Assembly (NCBI RefSeq): GCF_000004075.3
Contig: NC_026661.2
Span: 13,110,307-13,174,306, forward strand
DNA: 64,000 nt
From: Cucumis sativus
Lineage: Eukaryota; Streptophyta; Magnoliopsida; Cucurbitales; Cucurbitaceae
Direction: 5' to 3'
The notes beneath the pieces were generated by a model. The model saw nothing but the letters and a program-made list of their open reading frames with translations. It ran no database searches and was not told the DNA's origin. Position numbers and translations under genes: made by a program. Of this stretch, positions 57,741-64,000 are shown piece by piece; position 1 is the first letter of the stretch; every line of letters starts with the position of its first letter.

Positions 57741-58444
57741 GTGAGAAAAAAAAAACAAAAAGGAGAAAATTGATGATCTTTTTCACTCTAAGTAGAAATT
57801 GGTACTTAACCTTTCTGTTTAAGAATTTTTTTGAAATTTTCTCTCTTCTCTTCTCTTATTTTGCACACACAGACATGAAGCGAAGTTCTCCCTTTATCAA
57901 AGCTGGATTATTTCTTCACCTTCTTTTTTCAAGTTTTCATCTTTGGGTGTAAGGTGAAGGTTCCTAACCTCCAAACTGAACCGTTTTGTCGCTCCAGATG
58001 CATCAACTCTTACAGCTATGATGTTTTATTTATGATTTTATCACTTGCAGTTTAAAAATAAACTAAAATATAATAATAAAAATGAGTTAGTAAACAAGAT
58101 CTTGAATGTAAAGAGATCATCATCAAGTAGAATTAACTAATGTGACACAGACGACTCTTTCAACACTTGCATCACATATTTCTCACCTCAACATAAGAGC
58201 TCATACTGTAAATTGTGTGGGAAAAATTGACGACTACATTAATGAAAAACATGAAATTGCATGTGCATAGTAAAAAACTGCAACATACGTAGCACACTCC
58301 TGTACATATTATGCTGCATATTTGAGAATAAAAAAGGTTTTGAAGAATATGGAGATATGGATATTGTGTGGTTCAAACTTATAATACTTACAATCGATTT
58401 CCTATAGAGATTTGAAACACCTAATGTATGTTGTTTCGTTTCAG

Positions 58445-58519
58445 CGGTGCTTCTTTCGACAATTTTTCAAGTTCGTTGGCAAGGCTGACTACTTGGCATT
58501 ATGTAATGGATTCATCGAG
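58445..58519 (+). pseudogene. MLO exon a, copy C
   Basis: Seventy-five bases, CFFRQFFKFVGKADYLAL then CNGFIE; the MLO motif is fully kept. Acceptor tttcag, donor gtgagt. Confidence 0.84.
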
Positions 58520-58598
58520 GTGAGTTTCCAATTTCCAACTATCTAGTGATCATAAACCAATTATTTGTTCCTTTTATGATAGTGCTCTTTATCTTTAG

Positions 58599-58687
58599 GT
58601 TAACCTTGCTCCAGGATGTAAATTTGATGTTAAAAAACATATTAAAAGGTATTTAGAAGATGGCTTCAAAATAATTGTGGGAGTGAG
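58599..58687 (+). pseudogene. MLO exon b, copy C
   Basis: Eighty-nine bases reading VNLAPGCKFDVKKHIKRY then LEDGFKIIVGV; this copy keeps both the Asn and Pro that differ in B and A, so it looks closest to the ancestral fragment. The donor is gtaata. Confidence 0.82.
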
Positions 58688-60165
58688 GTAATATATAGTT
58701 TACTATACTCTTCTCTTCAAAATAAGGTTAGCCTTCCTTCTCCCTAGTTTTTATATAATTTTCTATAAACATTTCTCATATCTTATAAATGTTTACTTTT
58801 CTATTATATCTTTGAGTTTTTTTTTTTTTTATGGAAGACACCAAGTCAGTCTTTGCAATAAATTGTAGATAACTGGATGTGAAGCTAAGAAATGGGAGAG
58901 TAAAGGTACTTATAAGACTACGGACGATATATTGGAAGAGGAAAAAGACAAATTAGGGTTGATAGTTATCTACTTCACGACGAAAATTAGAAAAGGATAA
59001 GATAATTTTTTATGAAGAGTACAATATTGGTTGAAAGAGTTGATAAATTGGAAAATATTAAGAATATAAGAATAAGGATTGGCTTAATGTATGGGATGAG
59101 ACTGCAAGTTTTTTATGAAAGATACCAAACCGTTCTTTGCATTAAATTGTAGATAATATGACGTGAAAGCTAAGAAATAGGAGAGTAAAGGTATATATAG
59201 GACTCATGGACGATATATTGAAAGAGGAAAAAGACAAATTAGTCGTTGATAGTTATCCATTTCACGATGAAGATATAGATAAGTAAGGATAAGAGAATTT
59301 TGGATTAAAGTATGCGCTTTTATTTATGCTATTTGATGGCAGTGGTCCAACCATTATTTGAATTAAAAAGGAACTGTTTAGTAGAAGAGTTTAGAAAATT
59401 TGCAAATTACAAGATACAAAGGATAAAGTAATTTTGGCAAAAAGTTGAAGGAATTTTTGTTTAAGGTTGGAGAATGGACTTGGACATTTGGATTTAAGGG
59501 GGCTAGCCAAACTTTGGTATACAAAGTACAATATTGGTTGGAGAGTTCATAAGTTGGTAAAATTATGTTTGAAATATGAGATTGGAATACAACTTTTTTA
59601 ATGAAAGGTAACATGTCATTGTTTGGATGAAGGAGTGAAAGACAACATGTCATTGTTTGGATGAAGGTGGTGATTGTTGGATGGGAAGTGAATAAAATTG
59701 ACTTTTAAGTAATTGTGTTTGGAACATAATATGTTAGAGACTATATTTTGAAAATGGGAAAACAAAAGTTTGTTGGTAGTTAATTATTTCACGATGAAGG
59801 CAAATAAATAAAGATAAGGAAATTTTGGATTAAAGAATGTGATTTGACTTCAACTTTTTGATTAAAGAGGATCGGTCGTTAATGTTCGATTGAAGAGTTC
59901 GAAAAATAAACAAATTAAGAGACGCTAAAGATTAGAGAAATTTGATTTGAGGTTGGAGATACTTCAAGATTTGGATTAAGGTTGAAGGTCGAAAAGTATA
60001 AAATTGGTTGATGACTTCGAAAATTGAACAAATTACGAGTCACTTCAAATAATTTGGTTTAAGGTTGGAGATTGGACTTCAACATTTGAATTCAAGGGAC
60101 CTAATCAATATTTGGATTACACCAAAGTACAAAATTGGTTCAAGAGCTCATAAATTGGAAAAATT

Positions 60166-60998
60166 ATGGGGCGTTTGGGGCGAGAAAGTGACTTATAATA
60201 GTATGGATTTTATAATAGTATGCATTCGTGGGGAGTAGAGTGGAGTATTTAAGCCCACTCCACGTTTGGGGCATGAATTAAACAAAAGGGGGATTAGTGC
60301 TATTTTACCCCCTTATTTTGTGTTCCACTCCTTGCCGCACACTGTCTCATTCCTTGGATCGAGTGCATCTTAGGACAACTGAAAATTTTGTTTTTCTCGT
60401 GGTCGAACTCGGGCGAGATTGACCTCGAGATTCTTTCCAAAATTATAAAACTATTTGACGGAAATTTCTTGGTCTCTCTTGGGGCTATTTCGGGCCTACT
60501 TTTGCTCGAGATCATACTACATTTCCTTATGTTCTTTAGCTCGGGGCTATATCTCAGGCCAACTTTGGCCCGAAATCGTACTACATTACTTTATCTTCTT
60601 TAGCTCGGGGCTTCGGCCTGAGATAACCACGAGCTAAAGAACATATGCGTAATGTAGTATGATCCTGGGTCAAAGTTGTCCCGAGCTAAAGAACGTAGAC
60701 TAATTAGTATGATCTTGGTCTAAGGTTGCCAGAGATGTCTTTGAGGGAGATCGAGAAATTTTCTTCAAAGAGTTATTTAAATTTGGGAAGATATTTTGGG
60801 GTCGATCTCGGTCGAGATCGAATATGAGAAAACAAAATTAATGGTGGTCTAGAGTTACACCCGGTTGAGAGAGCGGAACAGTGTGTGGCAGGGAGTAAAA
60901 TAACCCTAATCCCCCTTTTGCTTGATCCATGCCCCAAACGTGGAGTGAGCTAAAATAGTCCATTCTACTCCCCTCAAGTCCACCCCAAACACACCCTA
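60166..60998. mobile_element. Foldback element, right-arm copy 1
   Basis: Mirror of the element at 50915-51748: begins ggggcgtttggggcgagaaa and includes ttataatagtatgg repeats and ggggagtagagtggagtatt, ending ctcccctcaagtccacccca. Inner inverted pieces as in the left-arm copy. Confidence 0.72.
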
Positions 60999-61556
60999 AG
61001 AGATACGAGATACACAAGATTATAAATTATTGGTTTAACGTATGAGATGAGACTACAACTTTTTGATTAAGGTTGAACGTTAATGAACAAATTAAGAGAC
61101 ACTAAAGATTAGAGAAATTTGAATTATGGGTGAAAATTGGAGTTCAAGATTTGGATTAAGGTTGGATCGGTCGTTGATGTTCGATTGAAGAGTTCGAAAA
61201 ATAAACAAATTAAGAGACACTGAAGATTAGAGAAATTTGATTTGAGGTTGGAGATACTTCAAGACTTGGATTAAAGTTGAAGGTCGAAGAGTTCGAAAAA
61301 TAAACAAATTAAGAGACCATGAAGATTAGAGAAATTTGATTTGAGGTTGGAGATACTTCAAGATTTGGATTAAGGTTGAAGGTCGAAGAGTATAAAATTG
61401 GTTGATGAGTTCGAAAATTGAACAAATTACGAGTCACTTCAAATAATTTGGTTTAAGGTTGGAGATTGGATTTCAACATTTGAATTCAAGGGACCTAAAC
61501 AATATTTGGATTACACCAAAGTACAAAATTGGTTGAAGAGCTCATAAATTGGAAAA

Positions 61557-62346
61557 ATTATGGGGGCGTTTGGGGCGAGAAGAGTGGAGTATTTAAGCCC
61601 ACTCCACGTTTGGGGCATGAATTAAGCAAAAGGGGGATTAGTGCTATTTTACCCCCTTATTTTGTGTTCCATTCCTTGCCGCACACTGTCTCATTCCTTC
61701 GATCGAGTGAATCTTAGGACAACTGAAAATTTTGTTTTTCTTGTGGTCGAACTCGGGCGAGATCGAGCTCAAGATTCTTTCCAAAATTATAAAACTATTT
61801 AACGGAAATTTCTTGGTCTCTCTTGGGCTTATTTCGGGCCTACTTTTGCTCGAGATCATACTACATTTTCTTATGTTCTTTAGCTCGGGGCTATATCTCA
61901 GGCCAACTTTGACCCGAAATCATACTACATTACTTTATCTTCTTTAGCTCGGGGCTTCGGCCTGAGATTGCCTGGAGCTAAATAACATATGCATAATGTA
62001 GTATGATCCTGGGTTAAAGTTGTCCCGAGCTAAAGAACATTGACATTATGTAGTATGATCTCGGTCTAAGGTTGCCAAAGATGTCTTTGAGGGAGATCGA
62101 GAAATTTTCTTCAAAGAGTTATTTAAATTTGGGAAGAGATCTTAGGGTCGATCTCGGTCGAGATTGACTATGAGAAAACAAAATTAATGGTGGTCTCGAG
62201 TTGCACCCGGTTGAGAGAGTGGAGGAACATTGTGTGGCAAAGAGTAAAATAACCCTAATCCCCCTTTTGCTTGATCCATGCCCCAAACGTGGAGTGAGCT
62301 AAAATAGTCCATTCTACTCCCCTCAAGTCCACCCCAAACACGCCCT
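61557..62346. mobile_element. Foldback element, right-arm copy 2
   Basis: Nearly the same element, without the ttataatagtatgg stretch near its left end (ggggcgagaagagtggagta follows directly), which accounts for the roughly 40-base difference in length. It was copied together with its flanks. Confidence 0.72.
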
Positions 62347-63358
62347 AAGAGATACGAGATACACAAGATTATAAATTATTGGTTTAACGTATGAGATGAG
62401 ACTACAACTTTTTGATTAAGGTTGAACGTTAATGAACAAATTAAGAGACACTAAAGATTAGAGAAATTTGAATTATGGGTGAAAATTGGAGTTCAAGATT
62501 TGGATTAAGGTTGGAGGTTGAAGAATATAAATTTGGTTGAAGAGTTTGGAAATGAACTAATTAAGAGCGAGAAGTTGATAAATTGAAAAAATATTAATAA
62601 TACAAGAATAAAGATTGGTTTAAAGTATGAGATCGGACTACAAGTTTTTAATGGAAGACACCAAGTTGTAGTTTGCATTAAATTCTAGTGAAGCTAAGGA
62701 ATGGGAGAGTAAGGCTCATGGACGATATGTTGAAAGAGAAAAATTACAAATTAGTTGTTGAAAGTTATCTATTTTAGGATGAAGATAAGAAAGGAGAAGA
62801 GAATTTTGGATTAAAGTATGTGATTGGATTTCAACTTTTTTTTTTATTAAGGTTGGACGTTTGAAGAGTTCAAGAAAAGAACAAATTAAGAGACTAAATA
62901 TTAGAGAAATTTGATTTAAAGATGGAAATTGGACTTCAAGATTTGGATTAAGGTTTAAGGTTGAAGAGTTTGGAAATGAATAAATTAAGAGTCACTTGAG
63001 ATAAGTTGGTTTGAGGTTGAGGTGTACAAAATTGTTTGAAGAGTTGATAAGTTGAAAAAATATTAATAGTACAAGAATAGAGAATGGTTTAAAGTACGAG
63101 ATGAGACTACATGTTTTTTTTTTGAAATGAACAAATTAAGAGTGACCGAAGATAACTCGATCTAAGATTGAATAGTTCAAAATTGGTTGTAGATATGAGA
63201 AATTGGAAAAAATTTAAAGTACAAGAATAGAGATTGGTTTAAAGTATGAGATGGGACTATAGGTTTCTTACGGAAGTCCTCAAGTTGTTCTTTGCATTGG
63301 ATTTTAGATTATTGGTAGTGAAGCTAAGAAATGGGAGAGTGAAGGTACTTATGTGTAG

Positions 63359-64000
63359 GGGAGATGCTAGTAGGACCAGCAAAGGCTTTTTTTATGGATG
63401 ATATATCAACAGGCTTAGACAGTTCTACCACATTTCAGATATGGAAGTTCATGAGGCAAATGGTTCATATATTGGATGTAACAATGGTCATTTCTCTTCT
63501 ACAACCAGCTCCTGAAACTTTTAATCTATTTGATGATATCATTCTTCTTTCCGAAGGTCAAATCGTGTACCAAGGTCCAAGAGAAAAAATCCTTGACTTC
63601 TTCAAATTTATGGGGTTTCGATGCCCAGAAAGGAAAGGAGTGGAAAGGAGTTGCTGATTTCTTACAAGAAGTGACATCAAAGGAGGACCAAGAACAATAC
63701 TGGTTCAAAAAAAACAAACCATATAGATTCATTTCTGTTTCCAAGTTTTGTCGCATTTAAATCTTTTACTATTGATCAACAACTTACCTTTGATCTCCAG
63801 GTTCCTTATGACAAATCTAAAGCTCACTCAGCTGCATTAGTCAAAGAGAAATATGGTTTATCAAACTGGGAGCTATTCAGGGCATGCTATTCAAGAGAAG
63901 TACTGATAATGAAACGACATTCATTTGTCTATGTTTTTAAAACGGTCCAGATCACCATCATGTCCGTTATTGCTATGACTGTGTTTTTTAGGACTGAAAT
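63359..64000 (+). pseudogene. PDR/ABCG NBD1 end, copy D (runs off window)
   Basis: Plus-strand mirror of 46900-47541: [20 protein letters not shown] (Asp in place of the usual catalytic Glu after Walker B Asp), [20 protein letters not shown], then the same ggaaaggagt duplication and frame shift as in copy A, followed by [18 protein letters not shown] and later VPYDKSKAHSAALVKEK, LSNWELFRACYSREVLIMKR. Sharing the duplication lesion with A shows the lesion preceded the inversion. The rest of the unit lies beyond the window. Confidence 0.87.

Larger units (their letters stand above)
59868..62510 (+). repeat. Tandem segmental duplication inside the right arm
   Basis: The segment from ggatcggtcgttaatgttcg (59868) to about 61160 is repeated from 61163 (ggatcggtcgttgatgttcg) to about 62510, each containing the same array piece and one foldback element. 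The left arm has a single copy. A small extra internal repeat of about 100 bases occurs at 61225-61370 (gaagagttcgaaaaataaac to ggttgaaggtcg). Confidence 0.8.
58820..63358 (+). repeat. Degenerate tandem array, right arm
   Basis: The mirror image of 47542-53090: the same roughly 480-bp unit read in reverse complement, from the ccaagtcagtctttgcaata stretch (58849) to gggagagtgaaggtactt next to the NBD1 exon at 63359. It is about 1 kb shorter than the left arm overall in spite of carrying one extra duplicated segment, so several left-arm units are absent here. It holds two foldback element copies (60166-60998 and 61557-62346). Confidence 0.85.

Overview
The window is AT-rich nuclear DNA of a flowering plant. 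Spliced genes with GT-AG introns, a plastid-type pyruvate dehydrogenase E2, a PYG7-like photosystem I assembly factor, an LRR receptor kinase, PDR-type ABC transporter exons and MLO exons all point to a eudicot. The MULE/DUF1985 and LTR repeat families look cucurbit-like (Cucumis or a relative); that last step is inference from remembered families, not a search.

Genes that look functional: (1) a short plant protein of unknown function on the minus strand (726-1256); (2) an LRR receptor-like protein with a kinase fold lacking the canonical catalytic motifs (13028-16009, two exons, plus strand); (3) the plastid dihydrolipoamide acetyltransferase E2 (18326-22443, six exons, minus), whose third intron carries a 508-bp tandem duplication that looks exact; (4) PYG7, a TPR thylakoid protein for photosystem I assembly (33016-38500, minus), with one unresolved exon joint. 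E2 and PYG7 both serve the chloroplast; nothing suggests they are co-regulated.

Between them lies transposon debris: a copia gag remnant with primer-binding site (3590-4600); a MULE with SWIM and zinc-knuckle domains (about 7990-10260), with a hAT-type non-autonomous element (exact 8-bp target duplication) just upstream and a minus-strand DUF1985/Ulp1-associated gene behind it; a second DUF1985 fragment (23990-24608); a nest of gypsy-like LTRs containing a 2180-bp solo LTR with a 5-bp target duplication (26940-29119); a truncated gypsy 5' end (31380-32400); and a degraded gypsy 3' end (40200-41950).

The last 21 kb (about 42980-64000) is the most unusual part. A chimeric unit made of PDR/ABCG transporter exons followed by two MLO exons occurs four times: A (minus, 43396-47541), B (minus, 5'-truncated, 53221-55786), C (plus, 56115-58687) and D (plus, 63359 to the window edge). 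A/B and C/D, with the roughly 480-bp degenerate tandem array between them, form the two arms of a large inverted repeat centred near 55950. Its apex has a 26-nt perfect stem and a 15-bp direct repeat at the joint. Frameshifts, a stop codon and lost motifs show that the visible PDR copies are pseudogenic. The arrangement could yield hairpin RNA matching PDR and MLO genes, but that is a hypothesis.
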